Of a DNA stretch of 64,000 nucleotides, positions 22,455 to 34,765 are shown one piece after another. Source of the stretch: Limnephilus marmoratus (taxonomy: Eukaryota > Arthropoda > Insecta > Trichoptera > Limnephilidae). Numbering within the stretch: the stretch's first letter is position 1; each line of letters starts with the position of its first letter. The stretch covers positions 37,483,019 through 37,547,018 of the forward strand of contig OU862920.1 in assembly GCA_917880885.1 (NCBI GenBank), given 5' to 3'. Made by a program: the position numbers and the translations under genes. The notes under the pieces were generated by a model. That model was given only the letters and a program-made list of their open reading frames with translations. It was not told the origin of the DNA and did not search any database.

Positions 22455-23743
22455 TCAATCTGGTTAATTATTTACTGTCAGTATATTCCGCTCGGTAATA
22501 TACTCTAGGATGATTAATTATTGCTCCACTGAAAATTTTGTATAAGTGCAATAATTTACCAAGACGGTAATATTTCACGTCTATCATTATGAAAAATGTA
22601 CGTTTCGGAGAATTAAATAAACAACATGTGCCGTTTTATACTCCTAGCTCCTAGGTCATAACTCTTCTGTCAGTACAATGAATAATATAAACATTAGTAC
22701 TTAACTAATGAAATTGCCAAAAGAATGAAGCGAATTATATATAAGATCCTCTGGTAGGCGGATTGCCTTGCGAGCTAAAATGGATGCGTAAATAAAATCC
22801 AATTACGAAAACATATTAGAAACATTTCGTGATCAGTTCCACGAAGCCGCTCAGTGTTTGCTGAAACCTTAATAAAACAGAATGGAAAACTAACAGCATA
22901 AATCCGACGCGTATAACTTTGACAAAGTGGAGCTTTTTAGTTTATTTCTTTAATAATACTCGTACCGTTGTGTGCTTTATGTTTTATAGAAAGCAATTGA
23001 TATTTTGGGCACGTCCAGGCGCAATAAGCGTCCTACGCAGAGCAGTGGTCTTAGGAATAAGCTTTGAGTTTGGAGTACCTACATAGACATTCATATTAAT
23101 AGACGAGCCAATCAGGGAAAGGGAAACAAACCTACTTGCGCGGAGCGGAATGATCACCCCCTTTCTGTGATTTGTCAATAAATGAATCTGACAGTAAACT
23201 GGCAACTTGTGATAGCACTATCCGGTCTTCCAAAATAATATTTACTTATGAATTATTTGTCCTTTTTACAATTGCTGACTGTAAAAAAACTTATCTACAA
23301 ATCTCAAAACGGATAAACTAGAGCTTGTTTCTAAAATTTTATATTCTCTTACACTATTTAGTTAGATACCTTTATGATATAATTTACCTACCTCACTCAA
23401 TTTTAGCGTCGCTACGACAGACAGTTCGTTTAAGATGAAGCTATACGTGAAATCCTTTTTAGACACTATTTAGATTAATTTTTACTATGAATCGGTTTAC
23501 ATAATAAACATAAAAAAATATGCTACGGATAAATTTAAGCTTTTACTACTTTTTGTATTTATTGAAATTATAAAACGAATATTATTTACGTAACAAAAAA
23601 TATAAGTGTAAACTACTAAAAAAAATGTTTTTCATGACTAAAGAATGAAGTAATTATAGACACAAATAAAAAATACCCCTTTACGGATAAGACTATTTAT
23701 GAAGTTTTGTATGTTCTAACTTTTTTTCGTTCTTATAAAATTA
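22455..23743. other. No gene recognised
   Basis: AT-rich. A 73-codon minus frame at 23205-22984 has no recognised domain. No repeats of the window were found here. Confidence 0.35.
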
Positions 23744-24230
23744 CTAGCAGACCCAGCCACACGTTGCTGTGGCTAACGAAACACAACGCCATTACCCAAT
23801 CTTTATAAAATCCACACCACCCGCTTGCCAGCTGCCCGCTGCCCGCCGCCTGAATTGAATATTTGAATTTATCGGCTTTTCTCTACTATAATAAGCATGT
23901 ATTATACATGTAAACTAATTAACTCGCCACTAATTATACAATGCTTGCAATGCAACACTGGATATTTGAAAAGGGAAAATCAAATACCTACTAACTCTAG
24001 GACATCTATTTGCCAATTTCTTCCGTAGAACGAATTTCAAAAGTGACTATAGTACGGCCCGCCAGCCGTTTTAAATCGCACAAAAATATGTTTTCTTTGA
24101 AATTCTCGGCTTTTCTCTAATCTAATTTACATGTATTATACATATAAACATTCCTCTTGAATCACTCTATCTATTGGTGAAAACCGTATGAAAATCCGTT
24201 GCATAGTTTAAAAGATTAACGCGCATTTTA
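23744..24230 (-). repeat. Family D-related repeat (variant)
   Basis: Starts ACTAGCAGACCCAGCCACACG and TTGCTGTGGC and ends with 'ctctatctattggtgaaaac' then 'gaaaatccgtt'. This end recurs at 54.76-54.84 kb. The general plan (ACTAGC start, 'aaaatccgtt' near the end) is shared with D and C, but the body differs. Confidence 0.5.
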
Positions 24231-25649
24231 AACTATGTAAGGATGCACGGCGCTTACTGCATCGTACAAATAAGAAGCTAATTTTAAATTTTGAACGCAT
24301 GAGTTTCGAAATATTTCTAGCGTTTATATTCGTCTTAAAAATAAACATTCAGATCATGAGCAAGAACGTTCCAAGATGGAGAGCACTACAAATGTTTACC
24401 TTACTTTAGTGAACTTTACTTTACTGCACAGTGCACATGTTCTGGTTATTTCAATTTGCACTCTTCGGTGGTCAATATACAATTGTTTACTCAAAGCATT
24501 CTTGAATCCTTCTGGTGAAAAATACAATCACGTGGTTTGCCTCCAGCTCGTCAAAATTATACCCAGTTTCATGTTAAGGGAAGTCTATCCATTTGGATAT
24601 CTATGAGTACCTACCTATATGGGTTCGATCATCCGAGATAGAAAAAGACTTTAATTTATCGACGGGTGAGACAACAATATATTTCCTCACTTTTGCGAAA
24701 ATGGGTTCTACTCATTTATATGTATGAGCCTCTCCAACCTTGCTTTACAAAGGTTCATATTTAAATAACATGCAAATCAAATTTTCCAAAGGGTTTACAA
24801 CTTTTAACGTCAGACATCTCAAAATAATGGCTTATTGAAATACAAAATCTGCGCTCAACTTTCATATAATATAGTCTTTGTGGAAAGAAATAAATTTAAA
24901 TTGTTCATAATAATATATTTTTATAGACTAATTTGATGGCAAACATTATTTCAAGTCTGCTGTACAACTTAGCACCAAAAATGTTACAATAACTCGAACA
25001 CGAAATGAACATTTTTCCGGTGGTGTAAACTGTTTGGAGATACCTACTACCCGTGTAAAACCCATTTGTTTTCCCCCTTTAGAATAAAATAAAATCTGAT
25101 TAAATAAAGCAGTGCAAAAAACGTACACAAATTACTCACAGGTGAGTTTTACCAAAAAAATATCCAGGCACCTTTCCGGGAACGGTTATAAATGTGAAAA
25201 TCGGAGTTTCCCCCTGCGTATTGCGGATCGTATCCCACCAAAATAAATTTCCAAGTGGAATTCCGTAAACAATTCAAACTGTAAATCCGTGAACAGCTGG
25301 TGCAATATACATATAACTTTTGCGAACCGAACTTTACAAAGTTTTCAATATCAACACATTGTGTGGGTGTACAACTGTACAGTACAGTGGGTAATGTAGA
25401 GCCTGCACGGGCCGAGTGGATTTATGACCCTTGGCATTCTTTAAAATGTTCTTGCCAACAGAAATGTTGATGGAAACTGAAAATGTATAGAAGCCCATGA
25501 GATGGAATGATGGTAAGACGGAATAATAAAACAGCTCGTCTTAGAATTTTCGAGAACGTGGCATTTAAGTTTTATACGTTATTACGGATATGCCCAAAAA
25601 TACGCGGAATTACTCATAATATTCAATTAAGCTTATCATGTTTTATTAA
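24231..25649. other. No gene recognised
   Basis: AT-rich; small frames at 24376-24606 (+) and 25128-24946 (-) have no recognisable domain. Confidence 0.35.
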
Positions 25650-25955
25650 ATTAACTTGCTGGTCCCCGGCATGCGTTGCAATGCCATTCAAAATAATAAA
25701 TTGATTCTCCCTCCATGTCCTTCCACCGTCCCCCTCCCTCGTCTCTTCCCTCTACGCGAACCCCACCTCCCCCGTTCCCCTCCCCCCTGCCTTTCCTCTC
25801 TGCCAATTTCATAACGCCAGAGCTAACTATTTTGAATAGCCTATATGTTTGATGTATGAGCTATATTATTGTAAAGTTTCATTAAAATCCATTCAGTTGG
25901 TTTTGCGTTTAAAAGTAACAATACATCCATACAAACTTTTGCGTTTATAATATTA
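25650..25955 (-). repeat. Family D repeat, reverse copy
   Basis: Reads in reverse: CTGGTCCCCGGCATGCGTTG, then a C-rich array (25703-25800), then AATTTCATAACGCCAGAGCT and TTTTGCGTTTATAATATTAG. The C-array is the complement of the G-rich array of plus copies. Confidence 0.75.
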
Positions 25956-25959
25956 GTAA

Positions 25960-26392
25960 AGCCTCGATGACACACGGCGAGTTTACAAGCTACTATCTGG
26001 GAAATTCACTATCTGTTAGTAAGCTCGCCCAGTGTCAGCGTGTTACTTGCTAACTAGCAGCGACTAGCAGATTGTTGACAATCTACGAAAAAAAGTTGAA
26101 AGGTCGTCAACATTACTCGCCTACACGCTTGCTCCGCTTGCTCGTGATTGGTTTATTTATGTTTCCGACATGGCTTCCGATAAACAGCTGATTTCGACTG
26201 TCAAACATCTGAAGAATTAGTTCACGCAGGCGTCGTTATTCTTGTTACTGGTGCTAGTAGAGGCCTCAGTTTCCTACGCTTCTGAGCGAGTGGACAGTTT
26301 TGTGTGTCATCATGATAATCTCACTCGCCGATTTACCCGCTTTTAAATTTAGTAGATTGTAGCTTGTAAACTCGCCGTGTGCCATCGAGCCT
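25960..26392. mobile_element. 433 bp MITE, TAA target duplication
   Basis: The 35-base ends (AGCCTCGATGACACACGGCG and onward through GAGTTTACAAGCTAC) are inverted with two mismatches. TAA occurs at 25957-25959 and 26393-26395. There is no ORF. The target size again fits PIF/Harbinger-type elements; the ends differ from the poly-C MITEs. It begins within a few bases of the end of the family D copy. Confidence 0.8.
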
Positions 26393-26395
26393 TAA

Positions 26396-27660
26396 GATTG
26401 TGTTTTCCTTTGGAGGGTGCAGGCGTACGTTCACCGTTTGCCTCATTTTCGACTGTTGTGATTTAGTGTGTAAGAAAGAGGGGCAGTATTAAATGTTTAT
26501 GAACAAAAGCAAAACAATTAGCGCATTGACATTTAACGTTTTTGAATTTTTGGAATTCACTCACTATTCAATATTATATTTATCACAATATTGCTGCAGC
26601 TCTTTCAAAAGATGAGAATTCGTTCCATATAAAATGTATGAGGAAAAGAATTTTATTTTTAACTTTTTTTTCGTGAATTTTTCCAATGTTTTAATAGCTA
26701 CTCTGCTTCGGGGCGGAGACAAATCCAACAAATCAAAGATCATGCAATTCGGTCCAGCCTGTCTTGAGTTATAAATGGCATAACTAACCCGAATTTATTT
26801 TATGTATTATAAGATTACGGATGTGCCCAAAAATATGCGGAATTTAATATTCAATTAAGCTTATCATGTTTTATTATATTAATTTATTAAGTAGTACAAA
26901 CTTTAGATCTCCCGAACCATCGAACCCAAAACTTCTGACTTTAATTGGTTTTCACGGTTTCAACTGTACAGCGATATAATTACAATTAAAGTCTTTCGCG
27001 AAATATACATGACGATGACATGCATTTTTGTAAAATGTATGAATATCGAAAAAAGCACACTGTACTGGTTTTTATCAAAAAATGTTTATTTGATGATTTA
27101 TTGTTCTCCGCATGATTTGAAGAGAATTCGTCACTTTGGTTGGACAGTGTTCTAAACTCAATTTATCTCAGTGTTAACCTCAGTGTCAAAGTTGGCAACG
27201 ACGATTTCTCAATCTTTATTTCATTAATTTTGAACAAAAATACATTCTTATATATAACAAGAAAATTTGGTCTGTCCAACTAGGAGATTTCCCGTTTTAG
27301 GATAGTCAAATTACCTGGTCTAGTTCACATTGGGTAGGTACATGCTGTTATTTGTAGAACTTAATACTAAATGAATGAGGGCACAAGTGCCGTTTATATT
27401 TGTAATTATTAGATTCACAGTCAAGTGCGAGGTTATAAAAGCAATACAGCAATTAAATAAAGTATCAGTAAAAAGCTTCCAAAAATACTTACAAAGAAAA
27501 AAATTAAATCATTATCTATTCAACAATTTCTGAACTTCAAGTTGAATCAAGTGTAAAGCATTTTATTTTATATATTTTAAAAGAAATTATTTAAATAGAA
27601 CGTAGAATTACCACTTTAGAACATATCTCACGCAGATAGAACTATACATGGACTAATTAA
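26396..27660. other. No gene recognised
   Basis: AT-rich sequence. A segment at about 26815-26880 (GATGTGCCCAAAAATATGCG) closely repeats 25585-25650, so a short dispersed or duplicated piece is present. Confidence 0.4.
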
Positions 27661-28436
27661 ATGAAAAGAAAATGCTTGGTTTTAAGTCCGTTAATTCATG
27701 TATTTTCACTGTCTACCGGTTTCAGTACATCCGTACCATCATCAGGAATGTTATAAAAATAATGCTATGAAACACAAAAGTACACCTACATATTGTCAGG
27801 AAAGAAAGGGGCTGTATACTAGAGTGGGACAGCGCGTCAGTTGTGGGAGTAAATAGGAGTGGGGACTGGGGGATAAGTGAAGTAACGGGGAACATACTTA
27901 AAATAGGGCTGAGGTATAAATTTAATTGGTTATTAATGATTTCAACCTTTGAATTTACCGATTTTTTATTTCCAAAACTTCTAAATGGTTAAGTCTTAAA
28001 CCTATTCCATTTCATTCAAATTTATTACCCTTTCACGATCCGTGATGAAATCTTGAAACGAGTAGACTCCATTAGAGATATGTGAATCTTACTTGTCTCA
28101 AAGCTAACATTCAGAAACCATTACATCAGTAGCTTCAGAATCTCGTACTACTCATATGTAAGAAGTAACCTAGAGTACGGCCCCCTGATTTGGCTCCGCA
28201 CACTACGCAATACGCAATTCATAGCTGTAAAGTGGAGTCTGGTAAAAAAAAACTTGAGAATACTAGCTTAAAAATCTGTAGTACATCGGAATTTTGATAA
28301 CCATGCTGAAACATGTATGATCAATCTGTATTTGATGGCATTATTTTTATAACAGTCCTGATTATGGTACGGAGACACCGAAACCAGTAGACAATATATC
28401 AATAAAGTGACTTAAAACCATGTTTTTTCTTTTCAT
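27661..28436. mobile_element. Element with 100 bp inverted ends (Penelope-like motif)
   Basis: Arms 27661-27765 and 28338-28436 are inverted with roughly 80% identity. Each carries 'cggtttc(a/g)gt' followed by 'catcatcagga' or its relative. Similar motifs are, to my knowledge, common at ends of insect Penelope-like elements. The interior includes a LINE-like scrap. Whether this is one transposon or two partial copies in inverted order is open. Confidence 0.5.
28110..28270 (+). pseudogene. LINE RT C-terminal scrap
   Basis: A short plus reading gives SYVRSNLEYGPLIWLR, which matches the conserved region after the LINE RT palm ('LVRSNLEYAS.IW' in jockey-like elements). The reading stops within about 50 codons. 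Only a fragment remains, inside the inverted-end element. Confidence 0.5.
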
Positions 28437-29100
28437 TCATTCAAAATGAAAAGAAATCCTTTCATGGAATCTTTAAAAGCTTGATGTTAGTACTTCACCA
28501 TACATGTATCTACGGAAGCACAACGCAGATGGCTCTAAAAATTATTTCGGTTATGGAAATGAGTAAATGAAATGGTTTTGAATTATAAGGTCATTTTTGA
28601 AAATAAAAATTTAGTTAGAACCTTGTCCAAACAAAGTGACGAAATTTGTATTGTTTTGATTTTATTTCGTGCTTAAATTAGGAAAAAGAATAAAGCGATA
28701 AATGTGATGCAAAGTGTCAATAACTTTGAAAGCGCCTCCTCGATAAAGGGGGAAAAAGTCTCCCTCCTTCATAACTCCCGAACATTACTTTTTGATTCAA
28801 ACATAAATTTATTTTACCATTTTAAACAGTTATTTGGCTTTGGTAAAAGTATTTGAACCTCTTCTTGAGCATCCATTGTATTTTTTTGCAGAGCAGTTGG
28901 CTTATCATTCACAATAAAATAATACTAACAGTGTGAAGAATAACACTAAATATTATCAAAAATAATAATTTCGTATCCTGCGTAACTCTGGTTCAATAAA
29001 CTCAAAGTCTGTCAAACACTTGTCAAGTATTCAGACTATTACACTATTAGATAATAAAAATTCGGTTGTGACATCGAACATTAATTAATTAATTTAAATA
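28437..29100. other. No gene recognised
   Basis: AT-rich, no frames worth noting. Confidence 0.4.
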
Positions 29101-29110
29101 ATCGGAGACG

Positions 29111-29925
29111 GTGCTGATATCTAACAGTATGGAAGATCTACAGTCTCTCGTGTCAAGAATGAACGAAGTATGCATGAAGAATGAGTTAATGATGAATGTA
29201 AGTAAGTCTAAAGTCATGGTGTTTGAAAGAGAGAGTACGAAAACAGTATGCAATATAGTTGTGAATGATGAATACTTGGAGCAGGTGGATGAGTTTGTTT
29301 ATTTGGGAAGTATGTTTACGAGAGATGGGAAGGCTGATAGAGATATTGAAAGAAGGGTGAATTCAGGTAACTCTATTAATGGAGGACTGAACGCCGTTGG
29401 CAGCAACAAAAAAACTGTCCAAAGACGCGAAACTAGCCGTCCATAATGGAGTACTGGTACCTACCCTGATGTATGGCAGTGAGGCATGGAACTGGCAGAG
29501 GAAGGATGAAAGTAGACTGAACGCTGTAGAAATGAGATCCCTGAGGCGTATGTGTGGTAAAACCATGTATGATCGTGTGAGAAATGTGGAAATCCGCAAA
29601 GAATGCAAGGCTGATGTAAGCGTGATGAGTAAGATCAAGAAAGGAACGCTCCGATGGTTTGGGCATGTAGAGTGAATGAACGAGGAAAGGAGTGTAAGGA
29701 GAATATATGACGCAAATGTGAATGGTAGAAGAAGTCGAGGACGCCCAAGAAAGACATGGCACGACCAAGTGAATCAGATACTTGAGTCGGGCCATGTCAA
29801 GAGTCAGAATAATAGAAGAGAATGTATGAGACGTTGTATGAATGTAAACGAGGCAAGGAATGTCCTCTCTGCCTACCCCTGCGGGGAAACGGCGTGATGG
29901 TTAGTTAGTTAGTTAGTTAGGAGAC
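29111..29925 (+). pseudogene. LINE ORF2 3' part with (TTAG)n tail
   Basis: Three adjacent readings form one protein tail. 29111-29400 gives MMNVSKSKVMVF and VDEFVYLGSMFTRDG. After a one-base slip in the A7 run near 29408-29414, the reading gives LAVHNGVLVPTLMYGSEAW, EMRSLRRMCG and TLRWFGHVE. A TGA at 29673-29675 then interrupts it, and it continues as GRRSRGRPRKTWHDQ to 29897. The ending, ATGGTTAGTTAGTTAGTTAG, is a microsatellite-type LINE tail rather than poly-A. This LRWFGHV-type C-terminus is widespread in arthropod LINEs; the exact clade is not certain. The catalytic RT core is absent, so the copy is 5'-truncated and inactive. Confidence 0.8.
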
Positions 29926-30084
29926 GGTTTACATATATATATATATATATAGTTCCCGTGAGCACTTAGGCCATAGACCCATTGTACTATCTCCCATTTT
30001 ACCTCATTCCTTTGACAGTAACCCAGTCCCTTTTATAAAGTTCACCAGGATTGTCATTGGAAATGAAGTTATGTCTTCTGGTTC

Positions 30085-30650
30085 GACAATGTGTCTTCCC
30101 AGGTCTCATTTCCCCTCTTCACTCCTCCTTGGTTCTCTGAAGGCCCCACGACGGAAGAGGGCTTCATCTCTCCTCTCCACTCCTTAGTTCCCCGAAGGTT
30201 CCACGACGGAGAGTCCACCTCCCCTTGGTTCTGTAAACGCCCCACAAGGGAAGAGTCCACCCCACCTTGGTTTCCCGAAGACCCCAGGAGGGAAGAGAAC
30301 TTCATCTCTCCTCCTTGGTTCCTTAAAGGCCCCACAGAGGAAGAGTTCACCAAGATGACCTCATTTCTCCTCTTCACTCCTATATGATTCCTCGAAGGCC
30401 CCACATGGGAAGAGGACATCATCTCTCCACTTCACTCCTCCTTGGTTCCACAAAGGCCCCGCGCTGGAAGGGTGCCCTTCCCCTTGGTTCCTTGAAGGCC
30501 CCACAAGGGAAGAGTTCATAGAGGTGGCCTCAGCTCACCTCTTCACGGTTTCTCCTCTTGGTTCCTCCTACGCCCCCAGGAAGGAAATCCACAGAGGTGG
30601 CCTCAGCACTTCTAGGTTCCCAAAAGGCCCCTAGTTTTCGAATGGTTCAA
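30085..30650. repeat. GC-rich minisatellite, imperfect units
   Basis: About ten imperfect repeats of a unit like CTTGGTTCCTCGAAGGCCCC followed by ACAAGGGAAGAGTTCA, with spacing from about 45 to 75 bases. GC is well above the surroundings. Open frames exist on both strands (98 codons on +, 117 on -), as expected of a repeat lacking stop triplets. No protein domain is recognisable. Confidence 0.7.
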
Positions 30651-30659
30651 TTTTTTTGT

Positions 30660-30900
30660 CCCACGAGTTACCAGGGAAATAGAAGGTCCACTCCAGCAGA
30701 GCCCTGAGTGCTGGAGTGAGGTCTACATACTCCGAGATGAGACCTTGTTTCTCGGAGGCACCGTTCGTGACCCTGTTCCCCAGAACATTCAGCCTGAGCA
30801 CGGTAGCTCACACCTTGGCTTGGGATGGCTATTGCAGGTTTGTGTTTCCACTCCCTGAGCGATGGGTTTGCCACACTCCCCACGCTGCTACTCCTTAACA
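30660..30900. other. Unassigned GC-rich segment next to the minisatellite
   Basis: An 89-codon minus frame (30937-30668) has balanced composition (pieces such as NPSLREWKHKPAIAIPSQGV) but no domain I recognise. It may be the flank of the same repeat family as the minisatellite. I do not call it a gene. Confidence 0.3.
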
Positions 30901-31069
30901 TTATAAAATAAAAAAAAATAATTTGCATGATAAGCAATTAATTTCTGCTGCCGTTCTTGTAGTGATGTTGGTGTCGAAATTGTAGTAAGAGGTGTAATGG
31001 TCAGTTATTTGCCTTTTGAATTGTTGATGGGGGTTCGATCCTGTGCCGTGGTAATTTTTATATTATACT

Positions 31070-31515
31070 AGCTAAACCGGGAAACGTTGTTCTGCCATAT
31101 ACATTATTTCTACGTGTGGATGAAAGTTCGATGAGGCGGCCGTAGCGCCATCTGTCATTCAACAACATAAATAATTTCGTTCTGTTTGAAATACGAACTA
31201 CGCGACGGTTAAATTTGTTCATGCAAAAATACTAAAATTACGATTTAAAAAAGGGAGGGTGAAAATTTGGGGTTATAGATATTTTTTGATGCCAAAAAAT
31301 AAATTTAAAAAAAATTGCCAAAAAAATTGAATTTTTTTTCTGGATAGGGACACTAATCACCTATCGGTATGAAATATACTTTACGACCTATTCTCGTACC
31401 TACCTAAAAAATTACATACGTACATACACAAAAAAAAATCATAAAAATCGGTTGAGCCGTTTCGGAGGAGTGCGACCACAAACACCGTGACACAAGATTT
31501 TTATACATATAGATT
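31070..31515 (+). repeat. Family C repeat, internally deleted copy
   Basis: Opens CTAGCTAAACCGGGAAACGT and TGTTCTGCCATA, jumps to 'tggatgaaagttcgatgagg', and ends with ACACCGTGACACAAGATTTT. About 300 bases present in the 3743 copy are missing. Confidence 0.75.
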
Positions 31516-31811
31516 AAAAATACATTCATATATGTTTTAAAATTTTATATTTCGTGATTTTTCATGGGTATGCGCTAGTATAACAAATTTTTCATAATAC
31601 AATATTCTTTTGTAGTAAACGCTCACCTAAAATAGAAAAAATTTCCTTTCTTTTCTCTTTCCCAGAAAAACGAACTCAATTGTCAGAAAATCTACATACA
31701 TTTCATGACTTCTTCTACATGTTTAAATAAATCACGCGCATAAAAACATTACATGCATATGCAATCATGATGTTGAATAAGAAAACCTATTCCATATTTT
31801 ATACCTTAAAG

Positions 31812-31995
31812 GTAACTCTCCTCATCCGGACGGCCTCTGAGATCGAGGGGTAAGGCTTCAACCAGCGATCCGGAGGTCACGGGTTCAAATCGGATTTGTG
31901 TTATTTCACAATCAAATGATTTAAAAAATAGTACATGGTAATTTGCGACACGTTCCTGATTCAATGATGCTTTATATATAATAAGATGGGGATCT
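31812..31995 (+). repeat. tRNA-derived SINE-like sequence
   Basis: Contains a Pol III A-box-like TGAGATCGAGGGG and a B-box GGTTCAAATC near 31890, with CGATCCGGAGGTCACG between them, as in tRNA-headed SINEs of arthropods. It does not fold as a functional tRNA. The tail passes into a LINE scrap at about 32010. Confidence 0.5.
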
Positions 31996-32009
31996 GCTTC
32001 ACTTGCATA

Positions 32010-32150
32010 CGTACACAACCTGAATACAATTCAAAAAGGTATCATAAAGAACATATTGAAAGTACCCATTAGAAGGCTTTCCATTGAAATTTTCAATAAC
32101 TTTGACGTACCAAATGTACAACGAATATATATGCCAAAAATATATTATTG
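32010..32150 (+). pseudogene. LINE C-terminal scrap
   Basis: A plus frame of about 45 codons, with IQKGIIKNILKVPIRRLSIE and FNNFDVPNVQRIYMPK, aligns by eye to the post-RT region of the 13 kb LINE (VVQKLIIKVILKKQP then FQVPKIEDLYKK). Only this piece survives. Confidence 0.5.
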
Positions 32151-32162
32151 AAACTATTAATA

Positions 32163-32672
32163 TCCTACTAATATTATAAAGGCGAAAGTTTGCATGGATG
32201 TATGTATGTTACTTTTTCACGCGAAACCTACTGAATGAATTTTAATGAAACTTTACAGTGATATAGCTCATACATCAGAATAGGCTATAGGCTGTAGCTT
32301 AGAGCTCTTGCATTATGAAATTTATTTACAAAAATTGCAATAGGTGGCACGCGAGCTGTTTGAAAAATGAATGTAACGGGTATGGAGGGGGGGTGAGGGG
32401 GGGATAGGATGTGGGGGGCAGGGTGGAGGGGGGGGAGGGGGGGGGGAGTGGGGAGGGCGGAGGGGGAAGGGGGGTGGACGGAGGATGGCGGAGGAAGGGT
32501 GGCGGGGGAGGATGAGGGGTGAGGGGGGTTTTGGGGTGGGGGGTGGAGAGAGGTGAGAGGGGGCGGGGGAGAGGGGGGTGATTGGAGTGGGGTTAGGGAA
32601 GGTGGAGGAGGCGCTGTGGGTACCCCTCTAATACTATGCGAGCGAAGCCGGGGGCAAAAGCTAGTAGGTACT
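32163..32672 (+). repeat. Family D repeat with G-rich array
   Basis: Starts TACTAATATTATAAAGGCGA, includes GGTGGCACGCGAGCTGTTTG and a G-array at 32385-32620, and ends ACTATGCGAGCGAAGCCGGG then AAAAGCTAGTA. The interior array does not align unit by unit with that at 19.3 kb. Confidence 0.8.
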
Positions 32673-34105
32673 AAATCCTTTACTAGACCGTCCGTACTAG
32701 AAAATCTGGCTGAAGGAGGTCAATGAAAAACCCCTAAAAAGACACTGATAAGACAAATAAAGTCTGATTAAATAACTAGTGGGCCTCGGCATAAGATCCC
32801 CTAGTGAGGAGGACTAATAAATACCATATCTGTACTTAATTTCACCATTCTATTTTGTTATACCTACTTTGTATGTAAAATATTTTATATAGTTTTTATT
32901 AAAAAATAAAAATAAAAAATTCACTAAAACTGCATTATAGCTATGAAAACACACTCCAAGTTTGTTTTTTTTTACTAAAACCGTTGAATCCTTAACTCTT
33001 TGCATAACGTGTTCATGCCTTATTGAGCAGTTAAGGAAGATGGACTTCAGCCCTGTCGCGTTGCAATGCAAATTGATTCGAAATCTGCATTTTTTATTGC
33101 ATTCCACAGCGGAGGCTGCCCGCCCATAAACCGTCTTGCCTCCTAATGCCTGGAAAATTCATGAGTTGCAATTGAAATTCTGCACGCGATCACAACACAA
33201 TGTGAGACGGCGTGATTCCCACTAGGGTACGTACGTAGATAATATTTTCAATCGGTTTTGTGAATCGTGCTTCTGATCTACGACCAAATTCCTCCAATCC
33301 ATACAGAAATTTCAATATCTATGGGCATCTGGTGTGTAAAAATTTACGATATTGAAGCCCTCTTGGAAGCCTGAGTAGAAGTATTGCCACATTATATGGG
33401 TAGGTGGAGGAAATTCTTTGTTGTTTACCGCTTTATAGCGACTGTAGACTACTAGTAAATAATTTACGACTCGATTCCAGAGGAAGTGCAAAAATAAAAT
33501 TCATTGTTTATCGTCTCGTGTTAGGTAAATAAAATTTTACGATAAACATGTGTTTTAGATGATATATTTTTACGTTCAAAATCATACCCGGATTTTGAAT
33601 TTAGGCTGCAAAAACTGTTTCTATTTGAACTATATGACGAAAAATAATACTATTTTCAACGACTTTTCTTTATAATAAAACTTACTAATTTCAGTTGTCG
33701 GTGCATGGGTGCGTGATATGAAAATGTATTCCTACGATTTTTTTTCAAAATTGGAACTGATAGTATAAAATATATCAGACAAACGATAAAGTAGGCAGCA
33801 ACATTATTTTATTAATTAATAAATCTTTGGTCCCAGAGGTGCATGTTATTTTTTCGTCTTTTTCTGTTTTTTTCTGTCTCCAGATTTTCGATCGAGTTTC
33901 GCTAATATTGTCTTCATATTATTAAATACGAATATTACAATTTGGAGGTTTTACTCATAAAATTTAAAATTAAAACAAATAATAATTCTTTCTTAGACAG
34001 GTGTATTTTTTGTTTAATTTTTTTGATAAATGCTTAGATTAGTAAATTGAGCAAATATACGAGTACTTTACTGATACAACGCGCGTGTGAACTTTTTTTT
34101 TACAT
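32673..34105. other. No gene recognised
   Basis: AT-rich. A family C-associated flank ('gagtttcgctaatattgtcttcat') recurs at 33895-33925 and at 3711-3734. Nothing else was found. Confidence 0.35.
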
Positions 34106-34107
34106 GA

Positions 34108-34315
34108 GCTCCACACAGGAGACCCGAGGAAAATAATTTCCCTCAGGCCCTTTTTTTTAGGAAAGGAAGGAGAGGAGAGTTCTGGGAAGGAATGGAGTTT
34201 AAGGGGTGGGTAGGAATCTGGGGTTCAGTGTGTCCTGGTCATCCGCCTCCCAGACCTAGTTTCCACATTATATGAACCCCATGAACCCGGGCACCAAACG
34301 ATAGCGGGCCGTTCA
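34108..34315 (+). repeat. Family A repeat, short copy
   Basis: ATGAGCTCCACACAGGAGAC, then AAGGAATGGAGTTTAAGGGG, GGTTCAGTGTGTCCTGG and GAACCCCATGAACCCGGG. The central part of the family is deleted. Confidence 0.65.
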
Positions 34316-34492
34316 CGTAGCTATTTTATTCGTACACATATATTCTTTGAATGGCTATCGTTTTCATAAGCGGTGCTACATTTTTTATTCGAATATCATT
34401 AATATATCGAGTGTCGTTTTTTACACTAAAAATAATAATAATTTTTATTGGACTATTTCCATGGCGCCATTTTGGTGAGAAAATCAACTTAA

Positions 34493-34762
34493 GGGGTCGT
34501 CCATTAATCACGTGATGTTTTTTTAGCAACTTTTTAACCCCCCCCCTGGTGATATGTGGTGAGGTTTTTGACTAACCCCCCCCCCCCCGAAATCACGTGT
34601 ATTTTTTTTAGTACAAATTATTTTGAAATTTTCAGAATATTGCCGCGAAAAATAAATACACGTGATATCTCATTATACCCCCCCCACCCGTCGTGATATT
34701 TCTTGATTTTTTCCGAACCCCCCCCCCCCCTTTCGAGCCTCACGTGATTAATGGACGACCCC
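34493..34762. mobile_element. 270 bp MITE with poly-C tracts, TAA duplication
   Basis: Inverted ends GGGGTCGTCCATTAATCACG and its complement, with TAA at 34490-34492 and 34763-34765. Four C-tracts of 9-14 bases all lie on the plus strand (two per half), so they are not symmetric between the arms. The overall plan, a short MITE with C-runs next to GTGA, resembles the 21.5 and 22.3 kb MITEs although the ends differ. Confidence 0.8.
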
Positions 34763-34765
34763 TAA

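Noticed and set aside
29885..29950. (TTAG)n and (AT)n as an independent satellite
   Set aside because: The (TTAG)n directly follows the LINE ORF end and is best read as its 3' tail; the AT run is a simple microsatellite.
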